Shown: one piece after another, positions 48,284 through 60,925 of the stretch
How positions within the stretch are numbered: the stretch's first letter is position 1
Layout of the letters: each line of letters begins with the position of its first letter
Source: Sipunculus nudus
Lineage: Eukaryota > Annelida > Sipuncula > Golfingiida > Sipunculidae
NCBI GenBank assembly: GCA_026874595.1
Contig: CM049317.1
Span: forward strand, 63,713,118-63,777,117
Length of the DNA stretch: 64,000 nt
Direction of reading: 5' to 3'
Program-made: the position numbers and the translations under genes
The notes under the pieces: model-generated
What the model saw: only the letters and a program-made list of their open reading frames with translations
What the model was told of the DNA's origin: nothing
Database searches by the model: none

Positions 48284-48924
48284 TTATTGTATCCCCAGAC
48301 AAAGTCGGGGGATACTATGTTTTCATACCGGTCCCGCCGCCGCCGCCGCCGCATATAAATCTTGTTGGCGCGATAACTCAAAAATATTTCACGGATCTTT
48401 ACCAAACTTGGCATATGTATAGATATGGGTCAGAGGACGACGCCTTTTTAAAATGAGGTCATGACCTTGACTAGGAGATGGCCTTGACCTTGAATAGACC
48501 CAATTTTGGGGAAAATCACACAAATTCTTAAATATCTCAAGAAATCTGGCATGGAATGATCCCAAAATCAAGTTGATGGAAGATCATGGATAGGGTTGTC
48601 ATGTTTTAGAAACTGGTGGCGCCACCTATTATTCTTTACTTGTTTTCGTGCCGTTTAATACTCCCAAAATTGCTACTTGACAGTACTGTGAGCATTATAA
48701 GTCAAAAACTAATGGACAAATTTCTTTTATATTATGCATCTACATAGACATGGGTTAGGGGATGATGTATATTGATATTGGGGTCATGAGCTTTTCTATG
48801 AGAGTGACCTTTTCTATGAGTCTGGTCTGATATTAATTGTTGCTGAAGATGGGGGCCTATTCTTAAAGGGGGGGATTAATTGTCTGGGGATACTATGGCA
48901 CCGGCGGTGCCAAGAAATATCTAG
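48284..48924 (+). mobile_element. Family C helitron-like element, apparently complete (about 640 bp)
   Basis: Starts TATTGTATCCCCAGACAAAG with hairpin partner CGGGGGATAC and a CCG stretch. It ends TTGTCTGGGGATACTATGG, hairpin GGCACCGGCGGTGCC, AAGAAATAT, CTAG|T. The subterminal inverted repeat (ATCCCCAGACAA / TTGTCTGGGGAT) and the hairpin 9 bases before CTAG fit helitron/helentron ends. A single GTGGCGCCACC lies near 48617. No coding capacity. Confidence 0.78.
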
Positions 48925-50040
48925 TTACATTAAGATATGATTTGTTGTTTTGACTCGTAAACACGACATTATTCATCTTATATCTGATATTTCTACTTAA
49001 ATGACTATTCAAATTACCATGTGGATACTTGCATTTAGAAGGATATGGTGGAAATAATTGTACATAATAAATAAACCAAAAGCAAGTATTGAAATGACAG
49101 TAGTATGTACAATAACTCTTGGCATAGAACGACTGGCATTCCAGTGACCTAAAACAAATGGCAGGGAAATCTGCTGATCCGGTACTTTTATTATTTTTCT
49201 TTTATATGTAAAATTTAGTTTCTATTATAAACCTGGTGATGATTAATAGGTAAGAGTGTCCATTGAATTTACGAAATTCCAGCATCTTCATAATGTCAAT
49301 ACTGTGTCTGCGCTTTCACAATAAAACACACACTTGATAGTAAGGAGATATATTCATCTATGCAGCGATTCCCACTCAAATATTTACAAAGATGTAAAAC
49401 AAGTATTCTGCAAAAATCTGACACAACCGCTAAAATTGAGATTATTTTGCTGGCTGTTATTGTGGACGCTTTATCTAAAGAGTCGCTAGGGCCAAGGCTA
49501 AAGGCTCCGGATATTTTTACTATGGCACCCAGCAAGTGCTGTGTAAACAAGTGAACTATATATGCACGCTGTGCTAGCATGCCCTAGATAAATCCAGATT
49601 GCATTAACCTGCTCAATCGCACATTCATGCACTGCGGCGATACGTTAGCTGTAACACAATATACTTCCTTTTTCACTGTCCTTTGTATGAGCAGGAACGA
49701 AAAACATTATTTTCTGGTACAAACTGGCCAACATCTACTTTTACAGAAAATGAAAAAATATCCTGGTTGTGTGAAAATAAATCTAGAAAGCTAGCAAAAT
49801 ATTTATGCAGATGTTATGAAATTAGGAGCAAGCAGCTGTATGTCTAGTGCATGCGAATCACTTATTTTGTTCCAAGTTATGAAGTGACTAATAGGTCCAT
49901 GGGGCCGGGTGCACTGATATGTATAATTATATATGTATCTGAATGTACTTGTCACTCTAATAAAGAATACTACTACTACTACTACTATATACTGCGGTGC
50001 CTATGCCTACAGATTTCTCTAATTAAAGACAATGTAAAAA

Positions 50041-50120
<80 letters not shown>

Positions 50121-52140
50121 GCTTCACCAACAGTATTGTAGCACATGCTAAAACATTGAAACCATGTTTGTAAGAAATCTTCAGCTCATAATATATCAAA
50201 GCATGTATCACTATATGACATGCATGACGCTGCACATGAGATCAATGTATACGAAACCGTGTATAAACATTTAACTCTCCACGAAACCGTGTATAAACAT
50301 TTAACTCTCCTCATTCCTTGCTTGCATTTTGACATAGGCCCACGAAACTGGTGCTATCCTCAATAAATTGCCAGGAACATTAACTCGTTCTCTGGGATTT
50401 ATCTCTGTCGTTATGCTTCTACATCCGAGATGAACAGTCTCTACCTACCTGTGCAAGCTGCCGTGTGTTTGTTAACAACATACACCATGACCTTGGACCT
50501 TGCTTGCTAGTTTATTACTAGCACCGAGTATCACGTGTATATGTTATACTGCTTAGTGCATCTTCTGACCGCCAGTTGGCAGCACTCGCACTCAATTAAT
50601 CCTCTGCTGCATTAACCGCTTTTGATCACGCTCTCCAAAAGAAACATAGTTTTTCATTAAAAATTACATTCCGTTCGCTCAAGCGTATGGTTTAAATATT
50701 TATTTAATTACTAATGTGTCGTACTGACATAGTTTAAAATGTCTATATTGACAAATATATCAATAATTATCAAGAATTATCAGAAAAAGTAAATGGAACG
50801 ACATAACTGTGTTAATTATGCTATTATTCTCTCAGATGGGCATAAAGCTAAAACTGACACGGTGGGTTGTTCGCTTGGTGCACATCCTTTAAGGTGACTT
50901 GGCCTATGGATGTGACAACAATTCACAGAAAAAGACACATTCTAAAGTGCATGTTTATCAAGAAACAATTATCAAGAGAGTTATAATTTCTTTAATTTTT
51001 TTTTTATTTTTGCCATGGTTTTTGTCATATACAAAAGACCCGAATTTACGAATGGTTCGGGGAACTTATTCTTTGTTTGAATAATTGAAAGTACGGGGGT
51101 TAACTTTTTTTTCCAATAAATATACTGCCGGTCTGCATTTCCATTGGGTCAACGTTCTCTCTTCAGAACATACCATTTTCATTAAAAAAAGCAGCCAACC
51201 GTTTGGGATCATTCATATATATATATATATATGATTTTGTCTGACGGTTCATCTTCACTGCCAGTAGACTTTCTCACAGATGTTGGTTCTAACTGTAGTG
51301 GTTTGTAACGGTAGGTAAGGAGTTTTTCTACCTTATCATTACACAAGAGCCAGTTATCATATTTGTTCGAGACACATGCAGATGTTCCATGAACTGACCA
51401 CTGGCAGACTGTGTACCGTGTACTTTCTAATTAGCTGGGCGTACAATACGTATTGCGATACACTCAAATCGATATCCGATACGTATTGATAATACGCTTC
51501 GTTATCTTTTGCGTTTTATTTTTCTGATGAAAGGCTCTATGGATAAATATTATCATAAACAAATAAAAAAAGACCATAACGATGACCATTTGAAATATAC
51601 TTATTTCATGGCTCATGGGCTTGTCACGGATGCACCGATATTTGTACATAAATTCTTCAACCAGGCGATTATACGAAAATACATATTTATTTCTTAAATG
51701 CTAACATATAAATGTGTAAATATATATGGAGAAATACAAAGTATATTATGCTTAATGAATAGTTATGATTTATCCACTTTAAGTCAGTATTTTCGCTATA
51801 TTTGTCAACAGTGATTGTGTTTCATCGGTATGACGATATAGCAAGCAAAGCGTTTTCGATGTGGCTTTCGCTATGTATTGATAAATCGGTATATTGATAT
51901 AGCCCTACTTCTTACCCACGCTTATCAGTTGTATACACGGCTAATTTGATCAAACGTTACTTTGATAGACAGCGCCGAGTATCCGAGCCGAGTATCCTTT
52001 GTATTAATTAAAGGGAGAACCTCATTGCCAGACAGTTATGGTAAACATGCACATCGTCATACCTTAATACTATTAGTGTACTAAGGCAGACCTTCACGCC
52101 CTACTGTTGCATATGCACTTTCACTAATAGCCATTATTCA
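48925..52140. other. Intergenic DNA between lectin gene 3 and the transporter, no gene seen
   Basis: Contains a (TA)n tract (50042-50117), a 30-base tandem duplication (ACGAAACCGTGTATAAACAT at about 50251 and 50281), and a candidate inverted-repeat element at 51435-51910. No exon could be supported. Confidence 0.4.
51435..51910. mobile_element. Possible small element with GGGC...GCCC ends
   Basis: The left end GGGCGTACAATACGTATTGC and the reverse complement of the right end (GGGCTATATCAATATACCG) share the GGGC start and an ATA/GATA-rich subterminal pattern. The similarity is partial and no target duplication is clear. Confidence 0.35.
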
Positions 52141-52746
52141 AGCCCCTTTCACACATTCACGGATAGCATCACGGGTTATCCCGGATCATCGTTCCGGGAT
52201 CATCCGTGTTGACTCCGTCATCACCGTGTAAACTCCGGGCATCACCGTGTTAACACCGTGTTGCATCCATAGTGATCCTTGGCGCACCGGCATGTTCGGA
52301 GAAAAAATTAAACCTGCACAATTTTTCGTCCCGGAGTACACGGATGAAAAATCACCCGTATCACTCCTTGTAGGCACCGTGCACATCGGTGTAGCCACCG
52401 TATACATCCGGGAGTCACCGTGTAGCCACCGGGAGCTCCGTATTGAGACCGGCACTTTCCGGGTGCAAGTTCAGGTTTTTTCTCCGATCATGCTGGTGCA
52501 CCAAGGATCACTACGGATGCAATACGGTGTTAACACGATGATGCCAGGTGTTTACACGGCGATGCCGTAGATAACATGGATGATTCCGGAACGATGCTCC
52601 GAGATTATCCGTGTTGCTATCCGTGAATATGTGAAAGCCCGATTTAAGGTCCGGGGTGATCCCTGTTGCTATCCGTGAATGTGTGAAAGCCCGATTTAAG
52701 GTCCGGGGTGATCCCTGTTGCTATCCGTGAATGTGAGAAAGGGGCT
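52141..52746. mobile_element. 606-bp foldback (long inverted repeat) element
   Basis: Left arm begins AGCCCCTTTCACACATTCAC and GGATAGCA; the right arm ends TGCTATCCGTGAATGTGAGA and AAGGGGCT. Both arms continue with matching blocks (CACCGTGTAAAC / GTTTACACGGCGATG; CGGAGAAAAAA / TTTTTTCTCCG), so nearly the whole element can fold. The flanking TCA on each side is a possible 3-base target duplication. The right arm has a 52-base unit (CCGTGAAT at 52621, 52673 and 52725) in tandem. Non-autonomous, no protein. Confidence 0.8.
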
Positions 52747-53640
52747 TCAGTAAACTGTAAAGCATACCTTCATTTACTGTGTTTGAAAATTCCACTTGAT
52801 GAAGCCGCTTGATAAATAAAGGATTTGTCGCATATATAGATGCTACAAACTAATGAATCTAGAAACATTTCTATGGAAACATACCTCCAAGTTATACTAG
52901 CTAGCATTTTAGTGCCGGACGTACATTTCAGAATGATAGGGATGAAATGAGGCGTCTTTGCACTGTGGAAGCTTTCATACTGGACTACAGTGCCAACTGT
53001 TGTTTGCCAATTAGGTGCAATTAATGTTAATGGAATGTTAGTGGGGTACTAAATAAGGATACATGTACCTTGGAACAGATTTTATGTATTCTTTTATTCG
53101 GCCATAATTCAAGTAATTTTGATATTTAGTCAGTTCAGTGTCAGAAGAGCCCTTACTCTGAATTATTTGCAATGGCTTGCTCTTGCAAATGAATAATTGT
53201 TCAGAGGAAATAATCCAACTAACCTAAGAATTAATGAATTTGGCTTATTTATAAAAATAAAATAAATTATGAACACAAACCAACAACAGGTACTAGACCC
53301 TTAGCATTAGACAGATTTTGTTAAGAACGCCAGTGCCTTTAAATGTGATGGTGTGTTTAAATCATTTCTGTACTCTTGGGGTTTTGTGTTTAAATCATTT
53401 CTGTACTCTTGGGGTTTAACATAAATATTTTATTGATAACTTATTCATGATATGAAAAAAAATTAATCGCGACTCGTTTCTTCCAAATGATCTCCGAAAT
53501 CAGTTCCACATCATTCGCATACACCATAGATAGCAAGGATCAGTTACTATTAGATGAAGATATTACAGGTTTGGTGACTGTTTGGATTAAACATAAATGG
53601 CTTTGTATGGTGTTGATGTTTCAATTGTTCCTTTCATTCT

Positions 53641-54144
53641 TTTTAAAGGGGCATAACCAGGAGCTAGATTATGACAATTCTTTCACACTTTCAGTTCAGT
53701 TTTGTTTTATAAAAATGTTTCATAAGCAAAACTATCCCAGCACATTGTTTCCTCGCATACGGCAGTTTAACACCATGTTAAGGCTCTGCGTGTTGGTAAA
53801 CACAATCTGTTTACCATAACAAGGCCGCATGACCAGAGGTCCGATTAAGAGGGGCAACACGCTGTGTTTCAGCCGGCAGAAATATGTATTACATTTTTTG
53901 GGCCAAGTCAGACCGGGTATCTCCTGATTGACACGTGCTTTGGCTCAAGGATACACACGGCCCTACGCGCTGTGTTTATGTTGACACCTTTCATCGCGCC
54001 CGGTCCACAATTTTTAACATTTGGTTATAGGAGAAAGCAAACAGTTTCAGGACAATATTTTGTCAGGTACCGATTTATTTGAAAGGGAAAACGCTATTTT
54101 TCGTGTTAACTCAACATGCTTTATAGGTGATTGGGCCCCTTTAA
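53641..54144. mobile_element. About 500-bp inverted-repeat element with TTTAAAGGGGC ends
   Basis: Starts TTTTAAAGGGGCATAACCAG and ends GGGCCCCTTTAAA, giving a terminal inverted repeat of about 10 bases. It aligns with 8270-8757. No transposase. Directly before it, at 53345-53415, a 48-base segment (GTGTTTAAATCATTTCTGTA...) is duplicated in tandem. Confidence 0.75.
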
Positions 54145-54369
54145 ACTGCAGCGGCTGAACAATAGACCTCTAGTAATACTTTGAACGGACAATGTAACTA
54201 GGTGAGCAGAGTCGCACTTCATGTTTTGCTTTATTTATAATTCTTGACGCCCCTCATTCTCGATATGGCCTCCGTTTCTGACATTGATCCTTTCCAGTCC
54301 ATCTAATTCATTTCCTAGACTCTCCCTTGTGACACCAGGTGGCAGCATGCTGTAAATAACGCACATATC

Positions 54370-54371
<2 letters not shown>

Positions 54372-54402
<31 letters not shown>
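54372..54402. repeat. (TA)n microsatellite
   Basis: About 31 bases of alternating TA. Confidence 0.95.
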
Positions 54403-54406
<4 letters not shown>

Positions 54407-54539
54407 TGGGTCATATAACAGGGATTCTATTAGTATAACTATTACATAACAACATTATTTTATCTATTACTATATTACTATAAATTGGCTTTCATTACTG
54501 TTATTATTAATTTAAGATTATTGTAACATTTAAAAAAAG

Positions 54540-55525
54540 TGGGTCCTGTTACCTTGACCTCTGACTAGGTAACCTCAAATTCTTCAGATGTCTTCCACTT
54601 TGGACAAGTAAGCCATGTGTGAAAGATGGAAAGTTTGGGATGAAACGTTTGATTTACATTGCATCCACAATCATTTTACAGATGTGGCTCCTGTGACATT
54701 CCCCTTTGACCTCTTGACCCTCAAGTTTGAAGCCAATCAGTCCAGCCAAAGCAGAATTATCATCCATAAACTAATTTGGGAATGGATTGGCCCTGTGATC
54801 TTGAACTTTGACCCTTTGACTCCAAATCGAAAAGAATCCTCCCCTATTGGCATGTGAGTAATATCTTGAAGATGGAAGGTTTGTGATGAAAGGTTTGGCA
54901 TGGAACGCATACATATTACTTTTAAAGAAATGGGTCCTGTAACCTTGACCTCATGACCCAAAAATCACACAGGTTCTGAAATCTTTCTTTAGTGGTGGGC
55001 CATGTAAAAGCCATGTTTGAAATTCATATGTCAATCCAACCTGGAGTTATCATCTGGAAACAAATTTGTTTGGATGGACGGATGGGCAGACAGACAGACG
55101 AACAGACAGACAGAATGGATGATCACTATAAGGCATCCACCTGTGATCAATAAACACACCAGGTTTTGGGACACTAGATGGAATCACAGCAAAGAAACTG
55201 ACATGATTGTTGTACTTTTGTAAAAAAAAAAATAAAATAGAAAAAAATTATAAAAATAAGAAAAAATGCATGTGGCGCTATCACTTTTCAGGAACTGACA
55301 AAACTAGTCATGGCCAATATTCAAGGCAAGATTCATTACAATCCATGCATTAATTATCAAGATATTGGAGGTTTTGTATCATTTTTTTAATTATTTTTCG
55401 GGGGGGGGGGGGTACTTATAAGCCCCATAGCTTGGAGGATATAGGTCACATTGACATAATTTTACCGGCCAGACGGACGACGGACAAAAGCCATACCTAT
55501 ATCTCAGTTGACTTACAGTCAGCTG
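54540..55525 (-). repeat. AGGTCA-type and family A repeat fragments, minus orientation
   Basis: 54540-55010 has TGACCTCTTGACC-like and CCTTGACCTCATGACC blocks that are the reverse complement of the 35.6-36.3 kb units (GGTCAAAGGTCAAGGTC). 55265-55525 has GTGGCGCTATCACTTTTCAG, a G run (55400-55413), CCCATAGCTTGGAGGATATA and the terminal TTACAGTCAGCTGAGCTA, which is the family A 5' hairpin in reverse. Confidence 0.7.
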
Positions 55526-56616
55526 AGCTAAAAAAACCCGGAATGTTAGCATACCCTCACCTGACCCTTTACAATACCCAAACCGCCTTCCACATGCATG
55601 AGACTAGCTTGTTCCTATATTTAAATCATTATATATTCAGTTCTAAATGAAATAAAATAAATTAAATAAACTGTAATCTTTCATTATTAATGATTTTTCT
55701 CTATCTGGATATACAAAAGTAGATAATTTTTCACTTGGACAGACCTATGCTTCCACGGGCAACGGAAATCTAACGACAAAAACTCTGATTTTTTGATAGG
55801 TAGAATACATATAATGTGATGTGGAAAGGTCGCAGGACAGACCTTAAATATAAGATCAGGGTGCCCTTAAGAGGGTAGGCCCTTGGGCCCTTTCTGAAAT
55901 GCCCACTGTACTTAGTCAGACGGGTCCAAAAGGCCCACCAAATCCTTGCATAGGAATATAAATTCACATGGTACTCCTAGTACATGGCAAATGTCTTTGA
56001 TAACTCTGACAAACCATCTTATGAATTTTAACTAAAAAATACATCATCAGTCTAATTATTAATATACTCATTGTCAATAGTGTGATACAAATAGCTTCAC
56101 TCGGAGTCTCTGGGATTTACTAATGTAAATTTCATTTTAATTAGAGAGTTTATCTGAACAAGATCCTGGAAATGTATTGTGATTATGTGGCGATAATGTT
56201 TGATTTGGCGTTGGTCTTTTTAAGTATGTAACAGAACCCACTCATGCAGGAAAACGGGCCACCGTTTAAAGTTTTGTGGGCTTTTTAAGGCCCATTAATT
56301 TAAAATCATAAACAGGAACCTGAAGGTTAAGTTTATCAGGGGAAACAGAAGTCGCAATCACATATTCGGACTAATATCGGTTGCACAGATGTAAAGCTTG
56401 CCAAAAGCTCCGCAAAAAAAATCGACCTTCAATGACGAAACAGGTCCGCCTGTATGTGCACCCAATAACAATATATATAGTAGGGGAATTGAAATTGTTA
56501 CTGGTTGTTAATGTTTACAAGTAATTTAATATTACATGCATATCTTAATTTATCACACATTGAACCAAACATTATTTGATCATAGCGGGAGGTACCGGTC
56601 TATACCGACGAGTGAG
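55526..56616. other. Intergenic DNA 3' of the transporter, no gene seen
   Basis: No exon recognised; mostly AT-rich single-copy-looking sequence. Confidence 0.4.
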
Positions 56617-59600
56617 CTAAAGAAAAAAAAAGGAAAGTTTTAACCTTAAACTCCTTGGCCTTTCGACATCAGCAATCGCATCCGGCAGGGGGCGCCCTTT
56701 TGTTTCAGGTAGAAAGAACGTAAGGACGGCGCACAAAATCTGTGTGGAACCCATAACGACCACGGTGATAAGTCGTGACGGGTTTCCCTGAAATGAAAGG
56801 GGGGAACCTAATCTGAATCTCCAATGTTTAATCTGAATATCTGTGAAGGAATAACTCCATAGATGCGCTATAATTATCCTAACATAGGCATATAAAATGC
56901 AAAAAAATACGGACAATCTTTCCTGTATTGAAATTCAATTTGCGGAAGGTTGGGACATGGGCAAGATGAAGAAATGTTGATGTGGATCCGGGTATATAGA
57001 CGGATAGAGTTGTTTTGTCTTTACGGAGGTATGAGCTCCATTGAGGGTCATTCTAGTTTTTACCCGTTTTATAATTGAACTAGAAACCACTTACAGAGCT
57101 CATACCTCCAACAACGCCTGTTTCTTCACCCAGATCCGACTCAGAATAAAATAAACCCATGACAAGCGATTTCAGATATCACTGAAAACTTAATTAATAC
57201 TGAGAATAATGAAAATCTGAATCAAAGAAAGAGGGACAATTGATATTGTCCATCTTTCACATTTAAATTTATCGAGAACGTTTGGAGATTGGAGATATTC
57301 GCTCCGAGGTTCCCTAGACTATGAAATTAAGATAAAAACTCGACATTTGAATCAATCAAAGTGCTACGTCTAGGTCAATCGCAAGACAGCAAAGCTAACC
57401 ACCAGCAATTTCAATATGGAAACAGAAGGAGGAAGGAGGGTGCATGAGGGTTAAGGGAGCAAAAAATAATCTACCCCATAAGGCCGTTGCAGGATGCTTA
57501 CAGTGGCTATCATGTCTCAAAACCCGTGTCACGACCATGAGACGCGTTTTACCTTTACAAACACAAAGAGCAGAGAAAAGGAGGGACGAACAAGGCTAGA
57601 CCGAGATCTTGATGCGCATTATAATTTGAGCGATCCATCCCATAGTGAGAGCTTTTAACCATATAAGATCTTTTTGTATATGAGACCCATGAATAAACCT
57701 TCCCTAAGATACCATCCGAATGCATTGAGAACCTTCTGAGGTATTGGTCGGATGATAACTCACAAACCCTCTCCTACACACAAATAACGCCAATGAAGTG
57801 ATGATGTAAATGATTACACAATCGATCTTTTTTATTTCCATTCGTGTGTGTATTAGTTCACAACATAATTCAGGCAATCTTCAACAGAAGCCCATGAAAT
57901 TTGCACTGCAGTTCGGAAATGGGCCAATGTATAATCGATTAGATTTTGAAGTGGGTTCGGCTCATAATCCGGATCCTGGAAGGACTTCCAGAAAAATTCA
58001 CAAATGTGTAGTCACACATGCACGACTGAATATGGGAATATGAGCCGAATAAGTGAATGCAAACACTTGTTGGAGAACCAATGAACCTTGTATTATGGGC
58101 CCATAAGTGACTGAAAACACGGGCTGCAGAGTACCCAACATTAAGGACCGGTCACATGGTGGTGGCCTGCATTCTTGAGAACGCATATTTCTAGTTAAAA
58201 TATCTTTCCTTACCATATCCGCAAGATACGGCGCGAAGAAGGCCCCGGGGCGTGCCATTATGCAACAGGCGCCTGATCCAATGCTTCTGAGTTCCGTGGG
58301 GTAAAGCTCCATTGTATAGATGTTCATAACAGAGAAAGCACAAGAAATAAAGAACTTGTTTAGCATTGTCAAGACCGTGCCTATCATGCCCATGCCGGAG
58401 CCTGAAAATACAAGACAGTGTTGGAAAATTTATCAGTGACGAAAACAGACGTTATCAGTGGCTATCTTATCCAAATATATAATGTTATACATTTAAGTAA
58501 ATATGATAAAAATGTATTTGCATCATTAAAATAAGTGAATTTATTCTAAATATAAGGTAATCAATGTGTGAATATATTATAAGTTTGAAACAAAATTGTT
58601 TATTGTAACCTCTGTTGTCTAAATAGAAAAGGTGGCGATTTTTTAAAACAAATTTACCGAGTACATGATTCTAGAATGTAATAATTTGGTCAGCTTTTCT
58701 GTTGGTCTGGATATATTGTAAGGATGATTTAAAATTGAAACACGGATACAGGAGACATGTGATTAATTTTTGTAATCGATTGGAATCGTGATCCAGATTG
58801 AGCACAAAATGCCTGACAATCCAGTTTAAGCGGAGGCATGCGCTCTTTGACTGATGTTTAAAAATATTAAAAAAAAGAATTTCTGAATTTTCAAAGAATC
58901 ACAATGGAGAAACAAAAGGGAGAAATGAAACATATAATAATTTAATGTTACGTATGAAATTTAAATTGCTTATACAGTATCATTTATCCGAACAGTTTTG
59001 GGGACAATGTTTTTGTTCGAATTAACGATCGTTTGGATAAACAATGTTGCATGTCATTCACCATGATAAGCAAAATACCACCGAAGACCCTACATCATCA
59101 TATGCTGGCAGACCCTAATTACTTAGCAAGTATTAAACGTTCGTGTGACGTTCAGATTAACGATTTTTACTGCAAACGGTGTTCGGTTAAGCGACGCTCT
59201 GTAATTTAAATGGGAGCAGCTTAAACCTGGATGCATAGGTATTGTCGGGAGAATCATGGCAGCCGAGAGCAGCAGTATAACGATCAGGTTTACTCTTCTT
59301 CCTGCACACCGCATCGTCAGGGCCGAACAAACGTAGGAAGGTAGTTCTACCAGGGCACCCAAGAAGGCGTTAAAGTACGGATCCCCCGCCAGGTCTGACG
59401 TACTGAACGACACCGTGTAGTATCCCAGGATAACGGTACACCTGAGAAATACAAAATGGCAAAATATTTTGTCATGTATAGACCGGTACCCGCCGATATA
59501 TTACAGGCCTCTCTCCTATTAACAGGCAAAACCTTTTGATCATTAGATTGCGGGGTACGGGTTGGTGGATGGGATGAGGGGCCTATTAGAATTTATCATT

Positions 59601-60884
59601 CAATAGTTCAAACTCATTACATACAATGCATGATCTCATGGCTAGTGGGTCATTTGGTCAAAATGAATTCAATGGAAGGTCACAAATGTTCTCAAAATTC
59701 CGAAAAAGCATTGTAAATATTTATGTATCATGCATTATAAATTGATAAATAACTGGATCACAATATTAATTACTGTTATTTTCCTTATGTCTGTATAATA
59801 CAAATACAGACTAGAATGATTTGTTTTCGCACTTGCAAAAACAGATGTCTCCCCCATTCCCTATAGAATGTATCAATAAAGACATGGTGAGAGGTGTTAA
59901 TATGTAATACTGAGAGACACTTAAATGGGTGTATGTTTCAAAGGAAGCACTGTCTAAGGTATGTAGGCCTATGATAATGGGTGTTTACACATTTATTGTT
60001 TAAGTTCCCAGGTGAAGTGGATAATCATATGAAAGATATGAATCTGAATTTTAAAAAAAAAGTATCACATGTATGTAAAGACCTGTCTGTGAATTCCATG
60101 AAGAAAATGATGAGAGATTATGAGTGAAGCGCAAACAATGTGATGTCACGGTAACCGTAATGCACTGGCAGGACTCCAGCAATAGAAGTTGTTAAATCCT
60201 TTACATAGATGTGGTCAAGCATTGTGCATCTTCTTGTGGTGTATTTATGGATGACTTGGACAGTGGCGGATACACAAGGTTTTTTTCTTTTTTTTTGGGG
60301 GGGGGGGGGGGCGACTGTGCACTACTGTCCGAGTCATGTGCGCTGCCTAGACCACAGAAGCCGGTAAAATGCAAAGTTTGACATAAGACTTTAACGTATC
60401 AATTATTTAACACGAGTATAGGCCAACTACATTTAAAATATGACAGTTTACATGTTATAAAAGTGGATGTGTATTTCACCATTGACATCAACATGTTACG
60501 AACTATTTAATGTTTGGAATTTCCAGTTTATACCCCTAAGGTTTGCATACATTATGCAAAAAAAAGTATATGAGGAACAGAAATTCCTAATAATCTTTTG
60601 TTAAAGGTGCCTAAAAAACGTCCTCTTCACATTGCATATCTTAAAAATTTCCTCAATATGGGGGGGGGGGGGGGGGACAACCCCTCCCATACCCTCCCCC
60701 ATGTAAATATAATAAACTTTAATACACACATGGCTCTTGATTTTATTAATTTTTTCCATAAGATGACGTGTATAATGTGATAACACACATTATATAATTA
60801 TATATATATATACACACATATAAATATACATATATATTAAATATAACTGTGTATATAATATATATATATATATATATAAATATA

Positions 60885-60925
<41 letters not shown>

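Noticed and set aside
52186-52570. Opposed frames of about 90 and 107 residues
   Set aside because: Both are by-products of the inverted arms of the foldback element.
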